NCBI RefSeq assembly: GCF_002286965.1
Contig: NZ_NSKD01000002.1
Span: forward strand, 186,001 to 250,000
Origin: Halovibrio salipaludis
GTDB lineage: Bacteria > Pseudomonadota > Gammaproteobacteria > Pseudomonadales > Oleiphilaceae
Direction: 5' to 3'
Length of the DNA stretch: 64,000 bases
Shown: piece by piece, positions 31,878 to 45,714 of the stretch
How positions within the stretch are numbered: position 1 is the first letter of the stretch
Layout of the letters: the number at the start of each line of letters is the position of its first letter
Translations under genes and position numbers: made by a program
The notes under the pieces: generated by a model
Told to the model about the DNA's origin: nothing
Database searches by the model: none
Seen by the model: the letters and a program-made list of their open reading frames with translations, nothing else

Positions 31878-34800
31878 AGCTGCGCGAACTGACCATCACC
31901 CACCTGCCGGGCTTCAGTGAGCGCCTGCACGTGGACGGCTTCGACACCGGCTTCACCCTGGTCACCGGCCCCAACGCCTCGGGCAAGAGCAGCCTGGTGC
32001 GTGCCCTGCGTCACCTGGTTGCACAGGACGCGGTGCCCCGTAACGGGGCCCTCACGCTTGAGGCCCGCTTCCAGGCCGGCGATGACACCCTGGTGGTGAC
32101 CCGCAGCGGCCAGCAGGTGGTCTGGCAGCGCAACGGCCAGTCCACGGACGCGCCCGAACTGCCGCCCGGGGACTTCCTGCGCTGCTACTGGCTCTCAATG
32201 GGTGACCTGCTCCAGGCCGGCAGTACGGAGACTGCCATCCTGGAACAGCTGCAGCGGGAACTGGCCGGCGGCTTTGACCTGACGATGGTGCGCCAGGACC
32301 CGCTGTTCGAAATCAAGGCACGCCAGGGCCGTTCCGAATCCAGCACGCTGCAGCGTAAGGAGAAGGCACTGGCGGAGTGCCGGCGTGAGTACGCCGCACT
32401 GGAGCGTGAGCGCGACCGGCTGACGGAGCTGGATGAGCGCATCGAGGCCGCACGCACGGCCCGCACCGAAGTAACCCGGACCCAACAGGCCCTGGAATGG
32501 CTCGCGGCCCGCCAGCGCCGGCGGGAGCTGGAAAGCGAGCTGGCAACCTTCCCGGAAGCCATGGAGCGCCTGCACGGGAATGAAAGGGAGCGGCTGGACG
32601 AACTGGAAGGGTACCGGGACCGTCTGGCCGAACAGCTTCGTGATAACCGTCGCCAGCAGGACGAGGCCCGGGAGGAAAAAAGAGCAGCTGGGCTGGGCGA
32701 CCCGGTTCCGGAGGCATCTGAGCTGGCATCAGCCCGTCAGCACCTGGAAGAGATGGACCGTAAGGCGGCGGAGCGGGCCAGCATCCAGGAGCGGCTGGAT
32801 GAGGCAGGGGCCCGTGAATCCCGGGCCGTCGCGGCGCTGCAGCCCCCGGAAGGCCGGGCCCCCGAGCCCACACCGGAGGCGGTTAACCAGGCTGGTGAAC
32901 TGGCTGAACAGCTGCGTGCCGTCCGGCTCCGGCTCCAGGAGCTGGAGGCCCGGCAGGACCACGCGAATACGGAGGTGGAAGATCCGGAGCCGCTGCGCCG
33001 CCGCATCAATGAGCTGCGGCGCTGGTTGCGCCAGCTTGAACCGGCCCGGCGGCGTGGCCTGTTTGCCGGCAGTGCCGTGGCCCTGGTTGCCGCGGCACTC
33101 GCCGCCATGGCCGGCCTGTTCTACGGCCTGCCCCTGGCCTGGGCACCGGCGATGGTCGCCCTGGTAGCCGCTGGCTGGTCTGCCCAGCAGTGTGTCTCGC
33201 TGGTCACCAGTGCCCGCGAGGCCCGCCGGCGTGCGGAAGAGGAGGGCGTTACGCTGGAGAACTGGCAACCGGAACCGGTCAGCGACCGCCTGCGCGAACT
33301 GGAAACCGCGCTGGCGCGGGCGGACTACCAGCAGGAGTCAGCCCGGCAGGCGCGGCGTCTCTCGGAAGAGATCGAAAAGCTGCAGGAGGAGCATTCCCAG
33401 CTGGAGGGCAACAAGCAGGCACTGGCGGAGGCCGTGGGCTTCGAGCCCACCCTGATCGGCGAGAGCGCGGCCCGTTTCCTGGCACTGGCGGCGGAACTGG
33501 ACCAGGCCCGCACTGAAAGGGCGCGCCTGGAACAGCGCCTGGCCCGCCTGGATGAACAGGTTGAAGCGGAGCGCGCGCCCGTCCGCACCCTGCTTGAGCG
33601 TTACGGGCTGCTGCCGGACGACACCACGACCGCCGGGCTCCGGGCAGGCTTTGAGGACCTGGGGCGCCGGGCCGACACCGTAACCAGTGCCGACCAGGCC
33701 CTTGCCCGGTTACAGGCGCGGCGGGAGGAAGTTGAGGCTGATCACCGCGAGCAGGTAGATGCCATTGCGGCCTTGTACCGGAAACTGGATCTGCCGGATG
33801 GGGAGCGTTCCCGACTGGACGCACTCTGTGAGCAGCTACCCCGCCACCAGGAGCTGTGTGCGGCCCTGAAGACGGAAGCGCGCGCTGAACAGCAGCAGGC
33901 GGCCGGCATCGAGACCATCGATGAACTGGTGGCGCTGGTGGAGGCGGATGATCGCGCCGGCCTTGAAGCCCGGCTGAGCCGGTTCCAGCAGCAAGCTGAG
34001 GCCTATGACCAGTGGGTGGAAGAACGCAGCCGCCTGGCGACGCGGCTGGATGAGGCCGGCCGGGACCGCGCCCTGGAAACCGCCCGGTTCGAACGGGACC
34101 GGGCGCGCGAGGCCCTGGCCGATGCCTACGACACTACCATGATGGCGGAAGCCGGTCGCTTCCTGCTGGCGGATGTGGAACAAGCCCACCGCACCGAGCG
34201 CGAGCCCGCGGTACTGGCGGATGCCCGCGAGCGCTTTGCCCGCTTCACCCACCACCGCTACGAGCTGGGCATGGATGAGCAGGGCCGGTTCCGCGTGCGC
34301 GACCGGGACCGGGAACGCGAGCAGGCACTGGACGAGCTCTCCACCGGCACCCACATGCAGTTGCTGATGGCCGTGCGGCTGGCCTGGGTGCGGGAGCTGG
34401 AGCAGGGCTGCGAGCCGTTGCCGCTGTTCCTGGACGAGGTCCTGACCACCTCGGACCCGGAACGCTTCCGCGCCATCGCGGCCAGCCTGCGTACGCTCGT
34501 CCGGGACGAGGGCCGGCAGGTGATCTACCTCTCCGCTGAGCCGGCGGACAGGGTGCGCTGGGAAGAGGCGCTCGGCTGGAGCGTCACCCATCGGGACCTC
34601 CAGGCACTGCGCAGCGGCACCGCGACCCCGGAACCGGACCGGTACGAGCTGGATCCGCCGGCCACAGTGCCCGCTCCGGAGGGCCTGGCGCCCGAGGACT
34701 GGGCCGCGCGCCTCCAGGTTCCGGCGATCCGTCCCCGCCAGGGCGCTGGTGCCATCCACCTGTTCCACCTGCTGCGTGACGATCTCCCGCTGGCCCATCA

Positions 34801-35284
34801 CCTGCTCCAGGACTGGCGCGTGGATACGGTGGGCCGGCTCGAGAACCTGCTTGCCCGGCCCGCTGGTGCAGGCGCGGTTCCGGAGGCGGAGCAGCGCCGG
34901 GAGCTGCTCGCGCGGGGGCGCGTTGCCCGGGCCTGGGTGGCCGCCTGGCAGCAGGGCCGCGGGCAGCCGGTGGATCGCAATGCCCTGGAAGCCTCGGGTG
35001 CGGTCAGCGACAATTTCATCGAGCCCGTGGCAGCGCTGGCGGAGCAGCTTGAGGGCGATCCCCGGGCACTGGTGGACGCCCTGCGGGAGGGGCAGGTGGC
35101 CCGTTTCCGGGGCGACAAGACGGACCAGCTGGAAGAATGGCTGGACCGGGAAGGGTACCTGGATGCCCGTGAACCTCTGGACGCCGAGGCGCGCGAACGG
35201 GCTGTGCTGCTGGAGGCGGGGCAGGAAGCCGGAGCCGCCGCCATCCGCCAATGGGTCGCCTGGCTGGAAGCGGGGCTTGCCTGA
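31874..35284 (+). CDS. SbcC/YhaN-like SMC-type ATPase with membrane segment
   Basis: The 1136-residue protein has an N-terminal P-loop VTGPNASGKSSLVRAL near residue 35, long coiled-coil arms, and a C-terminal signature LSTGTHMQLLMAVRLAW (near 820) with Walker B LPLFLDEVLTTSD (near 850). Two hydrophobic helices interrupt the coiled coil at about 395-437 (LFAGSAVALVAAALAAMAG and the following stretch), as in YhaN, suggesting membrane tethering. About 220 extra residues follow the ATPase lobe. It partners the upstream nuclease in repair of DNA ends. Confidence 0.85.
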   Translation: MKLRELTITHLPGFSERLHVDGFDTGFTLVTGPNASGKSSLVRALRHLVAQDAVPRNGALTLEARFQAGDDTLVVTRSGQQVVWQRNGQSTDAPELPPGDFLRCYWLSMGDLLQAGSTETAILEQLQRELAGGFDLTMVRQDPLFEIKARQGRSESSTLQRKEKALAECRREYAALERERDRLTELDERIEAARTARTEVTRTQQALEWLAARQRRRELESELATFPEAMERLHGNERERLDELEGYRDRLAEQLRDNRRQQDEAREEKRAAGLGDPVPEASELASARQHLEEMDRKAAERASIQERLDEAGARESRAVAALQPPEGRAPEPTPEAVNQAGELAEQLRAVRLRLQELEARQDHANTEVEDPEPLRRRINELRRWLRQLEPARRRGLFAGSAVALVAAALAAMAGLFYGLPLAWAPAMVALVAAGWSAQQCVSLVTSAREARRRAEEEGVTLENWQPEPVSDRLRELETALARADYQQESARQARRLSEEIEKLQEEHSQLEGNKQALAEAVGFEPTLIGESAARFLALAAELDQARTERARLEQRLARLDEQVEAERAPVRTLLERYGLLPDDTTTAGLRAGFEDLGRRADTVTSADQALARLQARREEVEADHREQVDAIAALYRKLDLPDGERSRLDALCEQLPRHQELCAALKTEARAEQQQAAGIETIDELVALVEADDRAGLEARLSRFQQQAEAYDQWVEERSRLATRLDEAGRDRALETARFERDRAREALADAYDTTMMAEAGRFLLADVEQAHRTEREPAVLADARERFARFTHHRYELGMDEQGRFRVRDRDREREQALDELSTGTHMQLLMAVRLAWVRELEQGCEPLPLFLDEVLTTSDPERFRAIAASLRTLVRDEGRQVIYLSAEPADRVRWEEALGWSVTHRDLQALRSGTATPEPDRYELDPPATVPAPEGLAPEDWAARLQVPAIRPRQGAGAIHLFHLLRDDLPLAHHLLQDWRVDTVGRLENLLARPAGAGAVPEAEQRRELLARGRVARAWVAAWQQGRGQPVDRNALEASGAVSDNFIEPVAALAEQLEGDPRALVDALREGQVARFRGDKTDQLEEWLDREGYLDAREPLDAEARERAVLLEAGQEAGAAAIRQWVAWLEAGLA

Positions 35285-35360
35285 ATCGGCAATCCCCTTG
35301 CATTCCGGACGCGTACCGCCATAGGTTTAGTGTCTTTCCAACGTTTGAGCTGTGTCGTCC

Positions 35361-40916
<5,556 letters not shown>

Positions 40917-40948
40917 CCTGTACCGGGCGCGTCCAGCGGCGGGGAAGG

Positions 40949-40963
40949 AACGAAAATTTCGTT
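40949..40963. promoter_or_regulatory. Palindrome upstream of first hydrolase gene
   Basis: AACGAAAATTTCGTT is a perfect palindrome around a central A, 129 bases before the gene at 41092. A TATACT -10-like box lies at 41007-41012 without a clear -35. Possible operator. Confidence 0.3.
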
Positions 40964-41091
40964 GCCCGTGAGCGTTTTACGGCCTCTGGCTCCACGCTGG
41001 TTCTGCTATACTCGCAGCGTTCGCAATCGCAGTACACGCGACAGCCGTTCCGCCCGACCCAGGGTCGTCATTTGCCAGTGAGGCATGTTCT

Positions 41092-43125
41092 ATGAAGGTT
41101 GTTGATTCGTTCCCCCGCACCGTCCGTGAAATCGAGAATACCTGGATCACCATGCCCGACGGTTGCCGTCTGGCCGCCCGCATCTGGTTGCCGGAAGACG
41201 CCGAAGAGCATCCGGTACCGGCCATCCTGGAATGCATGCCGTATCGCAAGCGCGATTTCACCCGGTTAAGGGACGAGCCCCTGCACCATTACCTGGCCGG
41301 GCATGGCTACGCCTCGATCCGACTTGACCTGCGCGGCTCCGGGGATTCGGACGGGCTTATCCTGGATGAGTACCTGCAGCAGGAACAGGACGACTGCCTC
41401 GCGGTGCTGGACTGGATCACCAGCCAACCCTGGTGCTCCGGGCCGGTGGGCATGTTCGGCATCTCCTGGGGCGGGTTCAACGCGCTGCAGGTAGCCGCGC
41501 ACCAGCCGGAATGCCTGAAGGCGATCATCACGATGTGCTCCACGGATGACCGCTACGCGGATGATGCCCACTACATGGGGGGCTGCCTGCTGAACGAGAA
41601 CCTCAACTGGGGCTCGGTGTTCTTCGCCACGGCGGCCTTTCCGCCGGATCCGGCGCTCTACGGCGATGACTGGCGCGAACAGTGGCGTTACCGGCTGGAG
41701 AACCAGGTCCTGTATCCGGCGGTCTGGATGGGCCACCAGCAGCGCGATGACTACTGGAAACATGGCTCGGTCTGCGAGAACTTCGATGACATCCAGTGTG
41801 CCGTCTATGCCGTGGGCGGCTGGGCGGACGGCTACCCCAATGCCATTCCCCGCATGATGGAAGGCCTGAGTGCGCCGCGTAAGGCGCTGATCGGGCCCTG
41901 GTCCCACGCGTTTCCGCACAACGCGCTGCCGGGACCGGCCATCGGCTTCTTCCAGGAGATGCTGCGCTGGTGGGACTACTGGCTGAAGGATATCGACAAC
42001 GGCATTATGGACGAACCGCCGATGCGCGTCTGGATGGAGGAGCATGTGCCGCCCGCACCGCTCTATGAATACCGTCCGGGGCGCTGGGTGGCGGAGCCGA
42101 GCTGGCCCTCTGAGCGCATCCAGAACGAAACCCTGTATCTCAATGTGCTGTCAATGGGGCGCAGGGCGGAGCCGGAGGACCGGATGCGGATTACCTCCCC
42201 CGAGACCACGGGGCTGGCCGGTGGTGACTGGTACGGCTTTGGTGGTGAAGGCGAGATGGCAATCGACCAGCGGGAAGATGACGGCAAATCCCTGGTCTTT
42301 GACGGCGATACGGTTTCGGAACGCATCGAGATCCTGGGCGCACCGGTGGCGGAACTGGAAGTAACGGTAGACCGGCCGGTTGCGTACGTGATCGTGCGCC
42401 TCAATGACGTGGCGCCGGACGGGGCCTCGACGCGGGTCACCTGGGGCGTACTCAACCTCACCCAGCGTGAAAGCCGCGAACACCCGGCCCCCCTGGAAGC
42501 CGGCAAGCGCTACCGTGTGCGCGTGCAGATGAAGGATGTTGCCTACGCCTTCGCCCCGGGCCACACCATGCGCCTCGCGGTATCCACCAGTTACTGGCCC
42601 ATGATCTGGCCGGCACCGGAGCCCGTTCGCCTGACGCTCCATACCGGCGTCAGTTCACTGCACCTGCCTGTGCGCCCGCCGCGCGAGGAGGACGAGCAGC
42701 TGCGTCCCTTCGAACCGCCGGAGCGCGGCCCTCAGTCCGAGCCGGAAGCGCTCAGCTCCGGGGATTTCCGGCGCACCGTGGAGCGTAACCTGATCAATAA
42801 CGAAACCACCTACCGCATCTACAACGAGGGTGGTGATTTCGGCGGTGCCTCCCTGGCCTATATTGAGGATATTGATCTCACGGCCGGGTACAGCCTGGGT
42901 AAGTGGTTCCGCACCCATGAATACGACGCCAGCGGGGCCGAGGCCCGTATTGACCAGAACTGCGTTCTGCAGCGCGACGACTGGTCGGCGCGGGTGGAAT
43001 GCGTGACCCGGCTGACGGCCGATCCGCAGCATTTCCGGCTACGCGCGACGCTTCATGCCTACGATGGCGATGCGCTGTTTTTCGAGCGCGAGTGGGACGA
43101 GTGGATTCCCCGCCATCTGATCTAG
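41092..43125 (+). CDS. CocE/NonD-family hydrolase (copy 1)
   Basis: The 677-residue alpha/beta hydrolase belongs to the Xaa-Pro dipeptidyl-peptidase/cocaine esterase superfamily. The nucleophile Ser lies in GMFGISWGGFNAL (about 125), the acid in GGWADGYPNA and the His in GPWSHAFPHN. A helical cap and a C-terminal jelly-roll (PepX_C; GAPVAELEV... RVRVQMKDVAYAFAPGH) follow, plus about 130 extra C-terminal residues. No signal peptide, so cytoplasmic. GTGAGG precedes the ATG. It is about 50% like the copies at 45715 and 49213 by eye. Family members cleave amide or ester bonds of acyl-amino acids; substrate unknown. Confidence 0.85.
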   Translation: MKVVDSFPRTVREIENTWITMPDGCRLAARIWLPEDAEEHPVPAILECMPYRKRDFTRLRDEPLHHYLAGHGYASIRLDLRGSGDSDGLILDEYLQQEQDDCLAVLDWITSQPWCSGPVGMFGISWGGFNALQVAAHQPECLKAIITMCSTDDRYADDAHYMGGCLLNENLNWGSVFFATAAFPPDPALYGDDWREQWRYRLENQVLYPAVWMGHQQRDDYWKHGSVCENFDDIQCAVYAVGGWADGYPNAIPRMMEGLSAPRKALIGPWSHAFPHNALPGPAIGFFQEMLRWWDYWLKDIDNGIMDEPPMRVWMEEHVPPAPLYEYRPGRWVAEPSWPSERIQNETLYLNVLSMGRRAEPEDRMRITSPETTGLAGGDWYGFGGEGEMAIDQREDDGKSLVFDGDTVSERIEILGAPVAELEVTVDRPVAYVIVRLNDVAPDGASTRVTWGVLNLTQRESREHPAPLEAGKRYRVRVQMKDVAYAFAPGHTMRLAVSTSYWPMIWPAPEPVRLTLHTGVSSLHLPVRPPREEDEQLRPFEPPERGPQSEPEALSSGDFRRTVERNLINNETTYRIYNEGGDFGGASLAYIEDIDLTAGYSLGKWFRTHEYDASGAEARIDQNCVLQRDDWSARVECVTRLTADPQHFRLRATLHAYDGDALFFEREWDEWIPRHLI

Positions 43126-43136
43126 CAGGCGGTGGC

Positions 43137-43152
43137 GCGGGGTTTCCCCCGC
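43137..43152. terminator. Short bidirectional terminator-like hairpin
   Basis: A 6-bp GC stem (43137-43142 with 43147-43152) between convergent genes ending at 43125 and 43157. No strong U tract. Confidence 0.45.
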
Positions 43153-43156
43153 CCGC

Positions 43157-44191
43157 CTATCGATGGGCGCCGCTGCGCGCCAGGGCGGCTTCCAGGATCA
43201 TGCGCAGCATGTCCGCATAACTGTAGCCCGCCCAGGAGGCCATCATCGCCATCTTGCCGTCCCAGTACCAGGTGGGGTTGGTGTTGGCGTCGATCAGCCG
43301 TGGCACGCCGTCGGCGCCGCAGCGGAAGTCAATGCGCGAGTAGTCCCGGAAACCCAGCCGCTTGAACAGCTTGGCGCAGGCGTCGACCATCTGCCCCCGG
43401 GTGACGTCGTCCAGCTCCGCCTGTTGGAAACTGAGTTTGTCCCAGTAGGGCGAGTCCGGGTCCGCCTTGGAGCCGTGGGTGAGGATGGGCGGAAGGTCGG
43501 AGCCCAGCCTGCTGTAGTCGATCACCAGGGGCTGCAGCACGGTAAAGCCGCTGGCCGGGTTGCCGATCATGCCCACGGTGTACTCATCGCCAGTAAGAAA
43601 ATCCTGGCAGATCGCTTCCGGCGGATACAGGTTCTGCCTCGCCAGCCACTGCAGATAGGTGTGCGCCTCGGCGGCGTCGTGCACAACGCAGTTTTCGGTG
43701 ATGCCGAAACTGCCACCGCCGCCATTGGGCTTGATCAGCGACGGAAAGGAGGTGGGCAGCGTCAGCGGGTCGGCGGTGAGATCCACAAAGGTTTCGTTGG
43801 GCACCGGGATGTCCAGGCTCACCGCCAGAGCCCGCACGATGGCCTTGTCGGTGCCCAGGCTGATGCCCATGGGGTCGGCGCCGGTGTAGGGAATGCCAAG
43901 CATTTCAAGGAATGCGGGAATGTTGCGCTCCAGGTCCCAGTCGTTGCGGAAGCCGGTGTCACAGAGGTTGAGTACCAGGTCCGGCTTGTCGCTGCGCAGG
44001 TCGTCGATCAGGCGCTCGTGGTCGTCGTAGAAGGTGAAGTGATAGCCCTCCAGCTCTGCGAGTGAGGTCTTCAGCTGGCGAACCGCCTCGATTTCCTCGT
44101 AACCGAACCGGTTATCCACGGCATAGGGATAGGGCAGCCGGGGATCGCCCAGGACAACGCCGATTTCAGGGGTTTTGCTCGATTGGGCCAT
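43157..44191 (-). CDS. D-Ala-D-Ala ligase-like ATP-grasp enzyme
   Basis: The 344-residue protein has an N-terminal Rossmann-like lobe (DLVLNLCDTGF near 75), a central ATP-grasp part (FPSLIKPNGGGGSFGITEN near 146) and C-terminal metal-binding residues in SRIDFRCGADGVPRLIDANTNP (near 291-312). It should ligate a carboxylate to an amine with ATP. Divergence from true Ddl and its place inside a hydrolase/ligase cluster argue for a peptide or amide ligase rather than cell-wall synthesis. It reads divergently from the ATP-grasp gene at 44324 with its own promoter. Confidence 0.82.
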   Translation of the reverse strand: MAQSSKTPEIGVVLGDPRLPYPYAVDNRFGYEEIEAVRQLKTSLAELEGYHFTFYDDHERLIDDLRSDKPDLVLNLCDTGFRNDWDLERNIPAFLEMLGIPYTGADPMGISLGTDKAIVRALAVSLDIPVPNETFVDLTADPLTLPTSFPSLIKPNGGGGSFGITENCVVHDAAEAHTYLQWLARQNLYPPEAICQDFLTGDEYTVGMIGNPASGFTVLQPLVIDYSRLGSDLPPILTHGSKADPDSPYWDKLSFQQAELDDVTRGQMVDACAKLFKRLGFRDYSRIDFRCGADGVPRLIDANTNPTWYWDGKMAMMASWAGYSYADMLRMILEAALARSGAHR

Positions 44192-44224
44192 TGCGGTCTC
44201 CGTCCTCTGGTCGGGGGAAAGTGC

Positions 44225-44254
44225 TTATAAGGACCTCTTGATCCAGCGTATCAA
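44225..44254 (-). promoter_or_regulatory. Minus-strand promoter of Ddl-like gene
   Basis: On the minus strand TTGATA (44249-44254), 18 bases, TTATAA (44225-44230), 33 bases before the start at 44191. Good sigma-70 fit. Confidence 0.55.
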
Positions 44255-44323
44255 AACCCTTGCGTGGCGTCGTGCTTTAACCGATGCTCCTCCTGTATCG
44301 CTCTGTCGAAGGTTGAAACCGAG

Positions 44324-45640
44324 ATGAGTTCCGAATCCCCAAGAGATAACGCCGTCAAGCAGGTGTATGTGCTCGGCATGAACGAGTTCAACCGGGCCAA
44401 GCTGGAGTCACTGCCGGGCGCGGAGAACTACCGTTTCCATGGTGTGCTGACGCCCGAAGAGATCCTTTACGCGGACGACTTCCCCATTGAATCCATGCTC
44501 AGCCGGGCTGAGAAACAGCTCCAGGAGGCGGATCCGGCCCCGGATGCCATCGTTGGCTACATGGACTTTCCGGTGAGCACCATCCTGCCCATTCTGACCG
44601 GGCGCCTGGGGCTTCCGGGGCTGGACCTGCGGGCCATGCTCAAGTGCGAGCACAAGTACTGGAGCCGGTTGGAGCAGCAAGCGGTCGTGCCGGATTTCAT
44701 TCCCCGCTTCCAGCTGGTGGATCCCTTTCTCGACTCGCCCGAGACCCAGCTCGAGCTTGAGTATCCGTTCTGGTTGAAGCCGGTGAAATCGGCGGGCTCC
44801 TATCTCGGGTTCCGCATCGACGACGAGGCCGCCTTCCACCGGGCAGTGGCCGAGATCCGGGAGCACATCAACCGTATTGCAGAGCCTTTTGACAGGATCC
44901 TCGAGTACGTTGAGCTGCCCGACAATATCGCGGCGGTCGGCGGTCATTACTGTCTGGCGGAAGCGCTGCTCACGGGCGATATGTGCACCCTTGAGGGCTA
45001 TGTCCATCAGGGCGAAGTCCATGTGCACGGGGTGGTGGACTCGGTGCGGGAAGCCAACAGCTCTTCCTTCGCCCGCTACCAGTACCCGTCCCAGATGCCG
45101 CAGTCGGTCACCGAGCGGATGGAGGAGGTGGCGCGCAAAACGCTGCAGCGCATCGGCTTCGATGGTTCCGCGTTCAACATTGAGTTCTTCTGGGACAGCA
45201 GCACGGATAAAGTCAGCCTGCTGGAGATCAACACCCGGATCGCCCAGCACCACAGCGACCTGTTCGACAAGGTGCACGGGGTCTCCAATCATCAGGTCGC
45301 GGTTGAGCTGGCGCTCGGTCACGACCCCAAATTCCCGGCTGCCCGGGGCAGGTTCAAGTGCGCCGCCGCCTTCTGGCTGCGCCGGCATGAGGACGCCTGG
45401 GTGGCCGATGTGCCTTCCGGGCAGACACTGGCGGCGATTGCCGAGGATTACCCCGGCACCTACGTGGAGCTGGATGTGCATCCGGGCATGTGGCTGTCGG
45501 AGCTGCACGATCAGGACAGCTACAGCTACGTGCTGGCGCTGGTCTATGTGGGCGCTGACACCCACGAGCAGTTGATGGCCAACTATAATGCTATTGCTGA
45601 GCGGCTCAGCTTTGACCTCAGAGACGGTCCTGACCGCTGA
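44324..45640 (+). CDS. ATP-grasp carboxylate-amine ligase
   Basis: The 438-residue protein starts MSSESPRDNAVKQVYVLGMN. After an N-terminal Rossmann-like domain (YMDFPVSTILPILTGRLG near 80) come KCEHKYWSRLEQQAVVPDF, the nucleotide-binding FWLKPVKSAGSYLGFRI (about 148), and the metal-binding FNIEFFWD and LLEINTRIAQHHSDLF (about 285-315). This is a standard ATP-grasp layout. It is closely paralogous to the C-terminal part of the fusion at 51315 and lacks the cupin. It probably joins an amino acid or acyl donor to an amine. Followed by a hydrolase gene 75 bases downstream. Confidence 0.82.
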   Translation: MSSESPRDNAVKQVYVLGMNEFNRAKLESLPGAENYRFHGVLTPEEILYADDFPIESMLSRAEKQLQEADPAPDAIVGYMDFPVSTILPILTGRLGLPGLDLRAMLKCEHKYWSRLEQQAVVPDFIPRFQLVDPFLDSPETQLELEYPFWLKPVKSAGSYLGFRIDDEAAFHRAVAEIREHINRIAEPFDRILEYVELPDNIAAVGGHYCLAEALLTGDMCTLEGYVHQGEVHVHGVVDSVREANSSSFARYQYPSQMPQSVTERMEEVARKTLQRIGFDGSAFNIEFFWDSSTDKVSLLEINTRIAQHHSDLFDKVHGVSNHQVAVELALGHDPKFPAARGRFKCAAAFWLRRHEDAWVADVPSGQTLAAIAEDYPGTYVELDVHPGMWLSELHDQDSYSYVLALVYVGADTHEQLMANYNAIAERLSFDLRDGPDR

Positions 45641-45714
45641 GGCCGCCGTGTTCGCCGACCCGGGTGGTTACCCGGCTCGGCTCTAATATTGCCTTGTCGT
45701 TCGAGGAGATGTGA

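Noticed and set aside
33836-35251. A 471-codon minus-strand frame
   Set aside because: Antisense to the SbcC-like ATPase lobe, with no recognisable motif.
43157-44191. Housekeeping D-Ala-D-Ala ligase (ddl)
   Set aside because: Not in a mur/fts cluster and embedded among amide hydrolases and other ATP-grasp genes; kept as Ddl-like only.
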